NCBI GenBank assembly: GCA_041574955.1
Contig: JBFGNS010000004.1
Coordinates: 1 to 64,000, forward strand
Direction: 5' to 3'
DNA: 64,000 nucleotides
DNA from: CALZJC01 sp041574955
Lineage (GTDB): Bacteria; Acidobacteriota; Thermoanaerobaculia; Multivoradales; JAHEKO01
Shown here: piece by piece, positions 41,422-49,388 of the stretch
Numbering within the stretch: the stretch's first letter is position 1
Layout of the letters: each line of letters opens with the position of its first letter
Translations under genes and position numbers: made by a program
Notes under the pieces: model-generated
Database searches by the model: none
Told to the model about the DNA's origin: nothing
What the model saw: only the letters and a program-made list of their open reading frames with translations

Positions 41422-41943
41422 GTGGTGAGCCGCGTTCTCTACCTGGGGCTCGTCGGGCTGGTGGCGGTCCAGCGGCTGGCCGAGCTGCGGCTGGCCGGCC
41501 ACAACACCCGACGCCTGCTGGCAGCCGGTGCGGTAGAGCACGGTCGCGGCCACTACCCGGTGATGGTGGCGCTCCACACGCTCTTCCTCGTTGCCTGCCC
41601 GGCGGAGGTCTGGTTGCTCGAGCGACCGCTGGTGCCGCCCCTCGCCGGCGCCATGCTGCTCGCCCTGGCGGGCTCGACGGCGCTGCGCTACTGGGCGATC
41701 GCCAGCCTCGGCGAGCGCTGGACGACGCGAGTGCTGGTGCCGCCGGCGGCGCCGCGGTTGCGTCGCGGACCGTACCGCTACCTGCGTCACCCCAACTACC
41801 TGGCGGTGGTGGTCGAGATGGCCGCCCTGCCGCTGGTGCACACCGCCTGGCTCACCGCGCTCGTCTTCAGCCTCGCCAACGCGGCTCTGCTCGTGGTGCG
41901 CATCGGCTGCGAGGAGACCGCGCTGTCGCGGCCGGCCGGGTAG
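41422..41943 (+). CDS. ICMT-family membrane methyltransferase
   Basis: 173 aa, about four to five membrane segments. C-terminal half has the isoprenylcysteine carboxyl methyltransferase pattern: RRGPYRYLRHPNYLAVVVEM, with the SAM-binding RHPNY motif, and a final IGCEETALSR with the conserved Glu pair. Beside a type III PKS, the parallel is SrsB of Streptomyces, which O-methylates alkylresorcinols. It starts 34 bp after the synthase gene. Confidence 0.88.
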   Translation: MVSRVLYLGLVGLVAVQRLAELRLAGHNTRRLLAAGAVEHGRGHYPVMVALHTLFLVACPAEVWLLERPLVPPLAGAMLLALAGSTALRYWAIASLGERWTTRVLVPPAAPRLRRGPYRYLRHPNYLAVVVEMAALPLVHTAWLTALVFSLANAALLVVRIGCEETALSRPAG

Positions 41944-41956
41944 ACTGCGCCGGGGC

Positions 41957-42196
41957 ATGACCAGAGAGGAGATTCTCGCCGGCGTCGCTGAGCTCGCCCG
42001 CCGGGAGCTGGGCTGGAGCGGTCCGCTCGAGCCCGAGATGCGGCTGCTCGAGGAGCTGTCGCTCGACTCGCTGCGCCGGCTGACCCTGGCGGTGGCGGTG
42101 GAGAACCGGTTCCGCATCCGGCTGTCGCCTGAAGACGAGGCCGCGCTCGAGACGGTGGCGGATCTGGTGGCGGTGATCGACCGGCGACGGCGGTGA
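41957..42196 (+). CDS. Acyl carrier protein
   Basis: 79 aa, acidic, four-helix carrier pattern. The phosphopantetheine serine is in LSLDSLRRLTLAVAVENRF (D-S-L), about residue 38. ATG at 41957. Dedicated to this operon by position; probably charged by the fatty acyl-AMP ligase two genes downstream and used to deliver the starter to the type III synthase. Its stop overlaps the kinase start by 4 bp. Confidence 0.88.
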   Translation: MTREEILAGVAELARRELGWSGPLEPEMRLLEELSLDSLRRLTLAVAVENRFRIRLSPEDEAALETVADLVAVIDRRRR

Positions 42197-43572
42197 GCGG
42201 GGCGGCGTCAGGTCGGGGCTGGACGGTGCGGCTCGGGTCGCTGGTGGAGCCCGCCCCGCGGTCGCTCGACGAGCCCTCCTTCGTCCGCACGGTGGTGTGG
42301 GTGAGCCTGTGGACGGCGCTGGTGGGAGGGGCCCTGCTGGCCGGCAACGGCCTGGCGGAGGGCCGGCGGAACATCGCCGTCACCGCCGGCGCGTTCACCG
42401 CGATCGCGGCCGGCCTGCTGTGGCTCGGCCGCATCGGCCGGCTGCGGCTGGCCGGCGGCCTGCTCCCGTTGGTCTCGCTCGTCCTGCTGACGCTGGCGCT
42501 CGACCGCAACCTGGGCATTCACGACAGCGGCGTCCTGTGCTTGCCGGTGATCGTCATCTTCGCCGGCCTGACGCTCGGACGCCTCGGCGCGGTGGCGTTC
42601 GCGGCGCTGGCCAGCGGCGCCGCCTTCTGGCTGGTGCGGCCGGAGGGCCGGCGGCCGACGCCGGCGATGCTGGCGGCCGAGACCGGCGTCGGCGATGCGG
42701 TGGCGGTGACGATCCTGCTGGCCGTGACCACCGCCCTGCTGTGGGTGATCATCGCCGGCCTGCGCGGCAGCCTGCGACGGGCGCAGGCGAGCGCCCGAGC
42801 GCTAGCCGCGGACATCGAGGAGCGCCGCCGCGTCGAGGGTCAGCGCGAGGCGCTGATTGCCGAGCTCGAGTCCAAGAACGCCGAGCTCGAGCGGTTCAAC
42901 TACACCGTGTCGCACGACCTGCGCAGCCCGCTGGTAACCATCTCGGCGTTCATCGACCTGGCGGAGCAGGACGCCCGACAGGGCAGCGAGGAGCGGCTGC
43001 ACTCCGACCTGTCGGTGGTGCGGCGCGCCGCGGCCACGATGCGGTTGCTGCTCGAGGACCTGCTCGAGCTGTCGCGCCTCGGCCGAACCCAGCTCAGGCT
43101 GCGCGAGGTGGAGGTGCGCCAGGTGGTCGAGGAGGCGTTGTCGGTGCTGGCCGGCCCGATCGCCGAGGGCCGGGTGGAGGTGACGATCCAGCAGGGGCTG
43201 CCCACCGTGCTGGCCGACCGGGCACGGCTGCTGCTGCTGCTGCAGAACCTGCTCGAGAACGCGATCAAGTTCCGTGACGCGCGGCAGCCGGAGGTCGAGG
43301 TCGGCTGCCAGCGGCGCTCCGGGCGGGAGGTACTGTACGTGCAGGACAACGGAGTCGGCATCGCGCCCGCCCTGCACGAGAAGGTGTTCGAGGTGTTCTC
43401 GCGGCTGGACTCCAGGATCGAGGGCACCGGGCTCGGGCTGGCGCTGGCGCGGCGGGTGGTGGAGCTTCACGGCGGCGAGATCTGGGTCGAGTCGGAGGGC
43501 GCCGGGCGCGGCGCCAGGTTCTGCTTCACGCTGGCGGCGGCCGCCCCGGAGCCGGTGGGGGCAGGGCGGTGA
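42193..43572 (+). CDS. Membrane sensor histidine kinase
   Basis: 459 aa. Six or so TM segments (residues 30-200), a short coiled coil, then HisKA with the phospho-accepting His in NYTVSHDLRSPLVTISAF, and HATPase_c with NLLENAIKF, DNGVGIAPALHEKVF and GTGLGLALARRVVELHGG. No periplasmic sensor domain or receiver domain. No response regulator gene is nearby. Overlaps the ACP stop and the FAAL start by 4 bp each, so it is translated as part of the lipid operon. Confidence 0.9.
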   Translation: MSGAASGRGWTVRLGSLVEPAPRSLDEPSFVRTVVWVSLWTALVGGALLAGNGLAEGRRNIAVTAGAFTAIAAGLLWLGRIGRLRLAGGLLPLVSLVLLTLALDRNLGIHDSGVLCLPVIVIFAGLTLGRLGAVAFAALASGAAFWLVRPEGRRPTPAMLAAETGVGDAVAVTILLAVTTALLWVIIAGLRGSLRRAQASARALAADIEERRRVEGQREALIAELESKNAELERFNYTVSHDLRSPLVTISAFIDLAEQDARQGSEERLHSDLSVVRRAAATMRLLLEDLLELSRLGRTQLRLREVEVRQVVEEALSVLAGPIAEGRVEVTIQQGLPTVLADRARLLLLLQNLLENAIKFRDARQPEVEVGCQRRSGREVLYVQDNGVGIAPALHEKVFEVFSRLDSRIEGTGLGLALARRVVELHGGEIWVESEGAGRGARFCFTLAAAAPEPVGAGR

Positions 43573-45311
43573 CCGCCCGCACCCTCGGCGAGCTGCTTCT
43601 CGCCGCGGACGGCGTCACCGACAGCGGCTTGCGGCTGCTCGACGGCCGCGGACGGGCGACCCGGGTGAGCTGGGCGGAGCTCGTCCGGAGCGCGGGCCGG
43701 ACGGCCGGGCGGCTGGCAGCGGCAGGGGTGGAGCCGGGCGACCGGGTGGCGCTGGTCTACCCCACCGGGCGCGGCTTCTTCGACGCCTTCTTCGGCTGCG
43801 TGATGGCCGGTGCCGTGCCGGTCCCGCTGTACCCGCCGGTGCGTCTCGGCAGGCTCGACGAGTACCACCGCCGTACCGCCGGCATGCTCGACGCGGTGGC
43901 CGTCCGGATGGTGCTGGCCGACCGGCGGATCCGCCGGCTGCTGGGCGAGACCGTTGCCCCGGCCGCTCCGCCGCTCGGCTGCCGGCAGCTGGCGGAGCTG
44001 CCCCGCGCCGAGCCGCTGGCGGTGGCGAGCGAGCCCGAGGCGCTGGCGCTGGTGCAGTTCTCCTCCGGCACCACTCTAGCGCCCAAGCCGGTGATGCTCA
44101 GCCATCGGGCGCTGCTCGCCCAGACCCGCCTGCTGAACGGCTTCTGGCCCGACCAGGGCGAGCTGCGCCACAGCGGAGTGTCGTGGCTGCCGCTCTACCA
44201 CGACATGGGGCTGATCGGCTGTGTGCTGCCGGCGCTCGAGCGCCGCACAGACCTGACGCTGATCGGCCCCGAGCGGTTTGTCGCCGAGCCGGCGGTGTGG
44301 CTGCGGGCCATCTCCCGCTACCGGGCGACGGTGTCGCCGGCGCCCAACTTCGCCTACGGGCTGTGCGTCGAGAAGATCCGCGACGAGCAGCTCGCAGGCG
44401 TCGACCTGAGCAGCTGGCGGGTCGCGCTCAACGGCGCCGAGGCGGTGTCGCCCGAGGTGCTGCGCCAGTTCGCCGAGCGGTTCGCGCCATGGGGTTTCCG
44501 GCGCCAGGCGTTGACTCCCGTCTACGGGCTGTCCGAAGCCGCCCTGGCGGTGACCTTCTCGGCGCTCGACGGGCCGTTCGTCGGCCGCCGGTTCGACCGC
44601 CAGGCGCTGTACGGCCGCGGCGAGGCGGTGGCCCGCGACGACGGCGTCGAGCTGGTCTCGGTCGGCCGGCCGCTGCCGGGCTTCGAGCTCTCGCTGCGAG
44701 CGCCTGACGGCCAGCCGGTTGCCGACGGCCGCACCGGCCGGCTCTGGGTGCGCGGTCCGTCGCTGATGGCGGGCTACTTCGGCCGGCCCGACGACACCGC
44801 CGAGGTGCTCGTCGACGGCTGGCTGGACACCGGTGACCAGGGCTTTGTCGACGGCGGCGAGCTGTTTCTCACCGGCCGCGTCAAAGACCTGATCATCGTA
44901 CGTGGGCGAAACCACGCGCCGGAGGAGATCGAGTACGCGGTCTACGGCCTGCCGGGGGTGCGCACCGGCTGCACGGCGGCGGTGGCCTACCTGCCAGAGG
45001 GCGGCGAGCGCGAGGAGCTGCTGCTGCTGGTCGAGCTGCGGCCGGCGGCAGACGGTGACCTGCGGCGCGAGCTGCCCGAGCTGTGCCGCCAGCGGGTGCT
45101 GGCCGCCGCCGGACTGGCGCTCGACCGCGTGGTGCTGCTCGAGCCCGGCACCCTGCCGCGCACCTCGTCGGGCAAGATCCGCCGCCAGGACGCGCTGCGC
45201 CGCTACCGCGACGGCCGGCTGGCGCCGCCCGCGGCGGTCAACGTGGTGACCCTGGCGCGCGCCATGGTGCGTTCGCGGCGCGCCTTCGGCCGCACGAGGA
45301 GCAACGACTGA
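43569..45311 (+). CDS. Fatty acyl-AMP ligase (FAAL)
   Basis: 580 aa adenylate-forming enzyme. P-loop-like LVQFSSGTTLAPKPVMLSH, SPAPNFAYGLCVEKI typical of FAAL rather than acyl-CoA synthetases, YGLSEAALAVTF (A5), DTGDQGFVDGGELFLTGR (A7/A8) and the C-terminal catalytic Lys in TSSGKIRRQ. FAALs activate fatty acids as acyl-AMP and load them onto carrier proteins instead of CoA. The ACP gene two positions upstream is the expected partner. GTG start overlaps the kinase stop. Confidence 0.92.
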   Translation: MTARTLGELLLAADGVTDSGLRLLDGRGRATRVSWAELVRSAGRTAGRLAAAGVEPGDRVALVYPTGRGFFDAFFGCVMAGAVPVPLYPPVRLGRLDEYHRRTAGMLDAVAVRMVLADRRIRRLLGETVAPAAPPLGCRQLAELPRAEPLAVASEPEALALVQFSSGTTLAPKPVMLSHRALLAQTRLLNGFWPDQGELRHSGVSWLPLYHDMGLIGCVLPALERRTDLTLIGPERFVAEPAVWLRAISRYRATVSPAPNFAYGLCVEKIRDEQLAGVDLSSWRVALNGAEAVSPEVLRQFAERFAPWGFRRQALTPVYGLSEAALAVTFSALDGPFVGRRFDRQALYGRGEAVARDDGVELVSVGRPLPGFELSLRAPDGQPVADGRTGRLWVRGPSLMAGYFGRPDDTAEVLVDGWLDTGDQGFVDGGELFLTGRVKDLIIVRGRNHAPEEIEYAVYGLPGVRTGCTAAVAYLPEGGEREELLLLVELRPAADGDLRRELPELCRQRVLAAAGLALDRVVLLEPGTLPRTSSGKIRRQDALRRYRDGRLAPPAAVNVVTLARAMVRSRRAFGRTRSND

Positions 45312-45312
45312 G

Positions 45313-46419
45313 ATGGCCCGGCCGGACCTGCTGGTGGTCGGTGGCGGCCCGGCCGGGCTGGCGACGGCGATCGCGGCCCGCTGCGCCGGGCTGAGCGCGA
45401 CCGTGGTCGACCGCTCGCGGCCGCCGATCGACAAGGCGTGCGGCGAGGGAATCATGCCGGCCGGCGTCGGGCGGCTGGCCGAGCTCGGCGTGGAGCTCGA
45501 CCCCGTCGCATGCCGGCCGTTCCGCGGCATCCGCTACCGCGATGGAGAGCTGTCGGCCGCCGCCGACTTTCCGGGCCGGCCGGGGCTGGGAGTCCGCCGC
45601 ACCACCCTCCACCAGGCGCTGGCCAAGCGGGCGGCGGCGGCGGGTGTCGAGCTGGTGTGGGGGCGGGTTGTGCGGGCGCTCGAGGGCGGCACGGCCGTCA
45701 CCGACGACGGGCCGCTCGGGGGCCGCTGGATCGTCGGCGCCGACGGGCTGACCTCGCGAGTGCGGCGGTGGGCGGGGCTCGAGCGGCCGCTGCCGCGGCG
45801 GTTCCGCTTCGGCGTCAGGCGGCACTACCAGGTCGCGCCGTGGAGCCACCGGGTGGAGGTCTGGTGGGCGGACGGCTGCGAGGCGTACGTCACGCCGGTG
45901 TCGGCCGGTGAGGTCGGCGTGGCCCTGCTGTGGAGCGGCGGCAAGGCCGACTTCGACCGCCTGCTGGGCCGTTTCCCGGGCCTCGCCGAGCGGCTGGCGG
46001 GGGCGGCCAGCAGCTCGCGCGACCAGGGCGCCGGCCCGCTCCACCGCGAGCCGCGGGCGGTGTGGCGCGGCCGGGTGCTGCTGGCCGGCGACGCCGCCGG
46101 CTACTACGACGCCATCACCGGCGAGGGGCTGGACCTCGCCTTCCACCAGGCGTTCGCCCTGGTCGACGCCGTGCGCCATGACGACCCGCGCCGCTACGCG
46201 CTCTTCTGCCGGCGAATGTACCGGCTGCCGTTCGCGCTCATCCGGCTGCTGCTCGTCGCCGAGCACCGGCCGTGGCTGCGCCGCCGGCTGATCCGCACGC
46301 TGGCCGAGGACCCGCGCCTGTTCGCCCGGCTGCTGGCCATCCACGCCCGTGAGCGGCCGCCGCGCAGCCTCGGACTGGCCGGCGTCTGGCGGCTGGCGCG
46401 CGGCCTGGCGCGGGCCTAG
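45313..46419 (+). CDS. FAD-dependent oxidoreductase (geranylgeranyl-reductase/aromatic-hydroxylase-like)
   Basis: 368 aa. FAD motif VVGGGPAGLATAIAARCAG at the N-terminus, a KACGEGIMPAG loop, and the second FAD motif LLAGDAAGYYDAITGEGLD at about residue 258. This is the group-A monooxygenase / GGR superfamily. In srsABC-type clusters the third enzyme is a hydroxylase that oxidises the phenolic ring to a quinol, a fitting role here; reduction of an alkyl chain is the alternative. Starts 1 bp after the FAAL stop; its own stop lies in element E copy B. Confidence 0.85.
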   Translation: MARPDLLVVGGGPAGLATAIAARCAGLSATVVDRSRPPIDKACGEGIMPAGVGRLAELGVELDPVACRPFRGIRYRDGELSAAADFPGRPGLGVRRTTLHQALAKRAAAAGVELVWGRVVRALEGGTAVTDDGPLGGRWIVGADGLTSRVRRWAGLERPLPRRFRFGVRRHYQVAPWSHRVEVWWADGCEAYVTPVSAGEVGVALLWSGGKADFDRLLGRFPGLAERLAGAASSSRDQGAGPLHREPRAVWRGRVLLAGDAAGYYDAITGEGLDLAFHQAFALVDAVRHDDPRRYALFCRRMYRLPFALIRLLLVAEHRPWLRRRLIRTLAEDPRLFARLLAIHARERPPRSLGLAGVWRLARGLARA

Positions 46420-46543
46420 CCCGAGCTTCTGACCGAGCCGCCGCTGCGCGTCCGGATGCAGCTGGACCTTCACGACGTCTCTTGTTCGGTCTTCAGGCAC
46501 CCGCGGCCGCTCGCCCAGCGGCTCGATGAGAAGGTCAGGCTAG
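46416..46543. repeat. Element E, copy B (128 bp)
   Basis: The ends CTAGCCCGAGCTTCTGACCGA and, reversed, CTAGCCTGACCTTCTCATCGA agree at 17 of 21 positions. Its minus strand shares GAGCGGCCGCGGGTGCCTGA and GCATCCGGACGCGC with copy A (15916-16099), so it is in opposite orientation and lacks ~55 internal bases. It lies between converging genes; the stop of the FAD oxidoreductase is its first TAG. Confidence 0.75.
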
Positions 46544-46553
46544 CCGGCGGCCG

Positions 46554-47582
46554 TCAGGGGGTCGCCGAGCCGCCGCGGGCCCGCCCGCTGCGCACGCGGT
46601 AGGAGACGAGCAGGCGCGCGTTCACCAGCGGCTCGTCACCGGCACCGGTAGCGGGCGGCCGCGCGACGTCGAGCGGGCTGTAGAACAGCTCTCCCACCAG
46701 CCGCAGCCGGGGAGACGGCGCGAACGCCAGACCGGCGGTCAGCGAGCCGGTGACGCCGTCGGTGACGAGCAGCGAGCGGTCCACCACCCCGGCGTAGCGC
46801 GCCCGCACCTGGAACTCGAGATCCAGGTGGCTGACGGTGATCGCAACGTACGGTTCCGGGCGGCGGCCGGCACGCGGACGTCGGGCGGCGGCGAGCTCGA
46901 CGCCGACCGCCCGGACGGTCTGCTCGTCGGCGGACGGCTCGCGGCACAGGAACGGGTTGCGGGAGCGGTCGTCGCCGGCCGCGACGCTCTGCCGGTCGCA
47001 GGTGAGGTCACCACGGATCCGGCCCAGCTGGCCGAAGGCGCGCCACCCCAGCCGCCAGCGGCTGCCGGCGACCAGCGGACGGGCCACCGCGACGTCGGCG
47101 AGCGAGGCCTCGACCCCGTGGCGCTCCACCGGCGGCACCAGACCGACGCTCAGCGACAGCGAGCGCGGCAGGCCGACCACCAGCCGCGGGCGGAGCAGCA
47201 GCGAGCCGCGGTTGAGGGCTTCCGTCTTGGTGCCGTTGAAGCCGACGGTGCGCTCGGTCTCGCTGAGCGTCGGAATCCAACCGCCCTCGAGGGCGATCTC
47301 GACGGTCCCCGGGGCCAGATCGCGCGGCGGGCCGAAGCCGGTCGGCAGGCCGACCGACGCGAAATACTTCATCGCCCACGACTCGGGCCGGTCGAACGCC
47401 AGCGAGTCACGGACCTCGACCAGGACCTGCGCGGTGGCGGGTGCGGCGGCCAGGCAGACCGCGGCCAGCCGCGCAGCCAGCCGGGCAGCCAGCCGGGCAG
47501 GTGGACGCGCGGCCGGCCGCCAGCGCCGCCGGCCCTCGGCCTCAGTAGCCCGGGCTCGGCGGCGGGGCGCTGTCGCCGACAC
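46554..47582 (-). CDS. Predicted outer-membrane beta-barrel protein
   Basis: 342 aa. The N-terminus is arginine-rich, with AARL repeats (12-bp DNA repeats) leading to a hydrophobic stretch and an A-x-A site before QVLVEVRD. The mature part alternates short beta segments ending in aromatics or aliphatics (MKYFASVGLPTGFG, VVGLPRSLSLSVGLVPP, LRLVGELFYSPL, ARLLVSYRV), as in transporter-like or YaiO-type barrels. GTG at 47582 overlaps the cupredoxin gene by 41 bp; a later start is possible. Function unknown. Confidence 0.6.
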   Translation of the reverse strand: MSATAPRRRARATEAEGRRRWRPAARPPARLAARLAARLAAVCLAAAPATAQVLVEVRDSLAFDRPESWAMKYFASVGLPTGFGPPRDLAPGTVEIALEGGWIPTLSETERTVGFNGTKTEALNRGSLLLRPRLVVGLPRSLSLSVGLVPPVERHGVEASLADVAVARPLVAGSRWRLGWRAFGQLGRIRGDLTCDRQSVAAGDDRSRNPFLCREPSADEQTVRAVGVELAAARRPRAGRRPEPYVAITVSHLDLEFQVRARYAGVVDRSLLVTDGVTGSLTAGLAFAPSPRLRLVGELFYSPLDVARPPATGAGDEPLVNARLLVSYRVRSGRARGGSATP

Positions 47583-47955
47583 GGATCGAGCCCTTCATGC
47601 CGTGGGTGTCGGTGTGGGTCAGGCAGTCGTACTCGAACGTCTTGCCGCGGTCGGCCTCGGTGAAGGTGCGCTCGAACAACGCGCCCTGCTGGGTGAAGAC
47701 GAAGCCGCTGTCGAAGGTGCCGTCCTTGGCGGTCACCGTATGGGTGAGGTCGCCGCCCCGCAGCACCCACCGGACGGTGGTGCCGGGCTGGATGGTGAGC
47801 GACATCGGGGTGTAGCGGAAGTCCTGAAGCTCGACCGTCGAGCCGGCGGGTGCAGGCGGCGCGGTGGGGCCGCCGTTGCCGCCGCCGCCACCGCTGCAGG
47901 TGCCGACGGCCAGAGTCAGCAGCAAGGTCGCGACCAGCACGCAGGTTCGTTTCAT
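47542..47955 (-). CDS. Cupredoxin-domain lipoprotein
   Basis: 137 aa. Lipoprotein signal MKRTCVLVATLLLTLAVGTC with the lipobox cysteine at about residue 20, then a Gly-rich linker. The cupredoxin fold has ligands His in DLTHTV, Cys in YDCLTH, His in that segment or in DTHGM, and Met in HGMKGSI, giving a type 1 copper site like plastocyanin or amicyanin. Probably carries electrons or copper in the periplasm. Strong AGGAGGTG site before ATG at 47955. Divergent from the ECF sigma gene. Confidence 0.88.
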   Translation of the reverse strand: MKRTCVLVATLLLTLAVGTCSGGGGGNGGPTAPPAPAGSTVELQDFRYTPMSLTIQPGTTVRWVLRGGDLTHTVTAKDGTFDSGFVFTQQGALFERTFTEADRGKTFEYDCLTHTDTHGMKGSIRVGDSAPPPSPGY

Positions 47956-48039
47956 CTCACACCTCCTGGATTGGCGATCGGGCAGAGCGGGCGGGACGCC
48001 GCGCCCGTACCTTCTGTTTGTGAGTCCCGGCGGCAGGCC

Positions 48040-48071
48040 GAAAGGTTCACCGGCGAGCGGTTGAACCTTTC
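48040..48071. promoter_or_regulatory. 10-bp palindrome in the cupredoxin / sigma divergent promoter region
   Basis: GAAAGGTTCA (48040-48049) and TGAACCTTTC (48062-48071) form a perfect inverted repeat across 12 bp. It is centred about 75 bp from each start, so it could be an operator or paired ECF-promoter elements for both directions. A nested CGAGCG/CGCTCG pair overlaps it. Confidence 0.5.
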
Positions 48072-48128
48072 GCTCGCGGTGACGGACTCACCGGATAGAC
48101 CCGCCACCGGCGGGGCCGGAGACCCCAG

Positions 48129-48725
48129 GTGCGTCCAGAAGCCAGCGCCCGCGCCGCAGACGACGCGGCCGACCGCCACCTGCTCGAGCGGGTGGCGCGC
48201 CGCGACCGTGCCGCCTTCGAGCGGCTGTACGAGCGCTATGCCGACCGCGTGGCGCGCTACCTGTTGCGCCTGGTGGGCCGCCGGGAGGTGGTGGAGGAGG
48301 CGCTCAACGACGTGATGCTGGCGGTCTGGCGTGGCGCCGGGAGCTTCGCCGGGCACTCCCGGGTCTCCACCTGGATCCTGGGGATCGCCTACCGCAAGGG
48401 GGTCGACGCGCTGCGCCGGCTGGTTAGGCAGCCGATCGCGGTGCCGGCGGAGAGCGCCGAGAACGGCGAGCCGCCGGGCGACGAGCTGACCGCGGAGCAG
48501 CTCCGGATGTCGCTCGAGCGGGCGCTCGAGACGCTCTCGGCCGAGCAGCGGGCGGTGGTCGAGCTGACCTACTACTTCGGCTACTCGTACCGCGAGATCG
48601 CCGCCATCACCGGCTGCCCGGTCAACACGGTCAAGACCCGCATGTTCTACGCCCGCAAGCGGCTGCAGGCGGCGTGGTCCGGCCGCGACAGCGCTGGGAG
48701 CGCCGCCGGGGAGGAACGCAGCTAG
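48129..48725 (+). CDS. ECF-type RNA polymerase sigma factor
   Basis: 198 aa. Sigma-2 region: AFERLYERYADRVARYLLRLVG and ALNDVMLAVWRGAGSFAGHS; sigma-4 region: LSAEQRAVVELTYYFGYSYREIAAITGCPVNTVKTRMFYARKRL. No region 1.1 or 3. GTG at 48129. The next gene is a zinc-finger anti-sigma factor whose start abuts its stop. Confidence 0.93.
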   Translation: MRPEASARAADDAADRHLLERVARRDRAAFERLYERYADRVARYLLRLVGRREVVEEALNDVMLAVWRGAGSFAGHSRVSTWILGIAYRKGVDALRRLVRQPIAVPAESAENGEPPGDELTAEQLRMSLERALETLSAEQRAVVELTYYFGYSYREIAAITGCPVNTVKTRMFYARKRLQAAWSGRDSAGSAAGEERS

Positions 48726-49388
48726 ATGCACGACCCGACTCGCGACCAGGCCCTGAGTCATGCCGAGACCGCCGAGCTGCTGCCGTGGCTGGTCAACGGT
48801 AGCCTGGCGGACGACGATCTGCACCGCGTCGAGGCGCATCTCGAGCGGTGCGCCGACTGCCGGCGGGAGGCCGCGCGGCTCGAGCGGATGGCGCGCGCGC
48901 TCGCCGGGCGGGCGGAGCCGGTCGCCCCGCCCCGTCCCGACTTTGCCGCCGTGATGGCGCATATCGAGGCGGCGGAGTCGCCGGGCGACGGGGCCTCCGG
49001 GCGGCGCGCACGGCCGGCCTCCGGGCGCAGCTTCGCCTGGCTGCTGGCTGCCCAGGCGGCAGCCGTGGCGTTGCTGTCGGTGGTGCTGCTGTGGGCGTCG
49101 GCGCCCGGCGACGTCGGCGCCGGGTTCCGCACCCTGGCGCGACCGGCGGCGGCGCCGGCGCTCGCCTCGGCGCCGCGACTGCGCGTCGTCTTCGAGGAGC
49201 AGCTGACCGAGGTCGAGCTGCGCGACCTCCTGCTGTCGGTGCGCGGCCGGGTGGTGGCCGGACCGACGCCGTTCGGCGTCTACACCGTGGAGCTGGCGTC
49301 GATCGACAGCGGTGAGCTGGCCGGCGTGGTCGACAGGCTGCGGCGCAGCGGCAAGGTCCGGTTCGTCGAAACGGTGGTGGGCCAGTAG
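48726..49388 (+). CDS. Transmembrane anti-sigma factor with propeptide-like outer domain
   Basis: 220 aa. The cytosolic N-terminus has a zinc anti-sigma motif (HRVEAHLERCADCRRE, H-x3-C-x2-C). One TM lies at about residues 101-122. The periplasmic part (about 145-220) reads RLRVVFEEQLTEVELRDLLL, RVVAGPTPFGVYTVEL and VVDRLRRSGKVRFVETV, a ferredoxin-like pattern resembling subtilase I9-type propeptide inhibitors. The neighbouring gene encodes a subtilase, which suggests the protease touches or cleaves this anti-sigma factor. ATG at 48726. Confidence 0.8.
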   Translation: MHDPTRDQALSHAETAELLPWLVNGSLADDDLHRVEAHLERCADCRREAARLERMARALAGRAEPVAPPRPDFAAVMAHIEAAESPGDGASGRRARPASGRSFAWLLAAQAAAVALLSVVLLWASAPGDVGAGFRTLARPAAAPALASAPRLRVVFEEQLTEVELRDLLLSVRGRVVAGPTPFGVYTVELASIDSGELAGVVDRLRRSGKVRFVETVVGQ

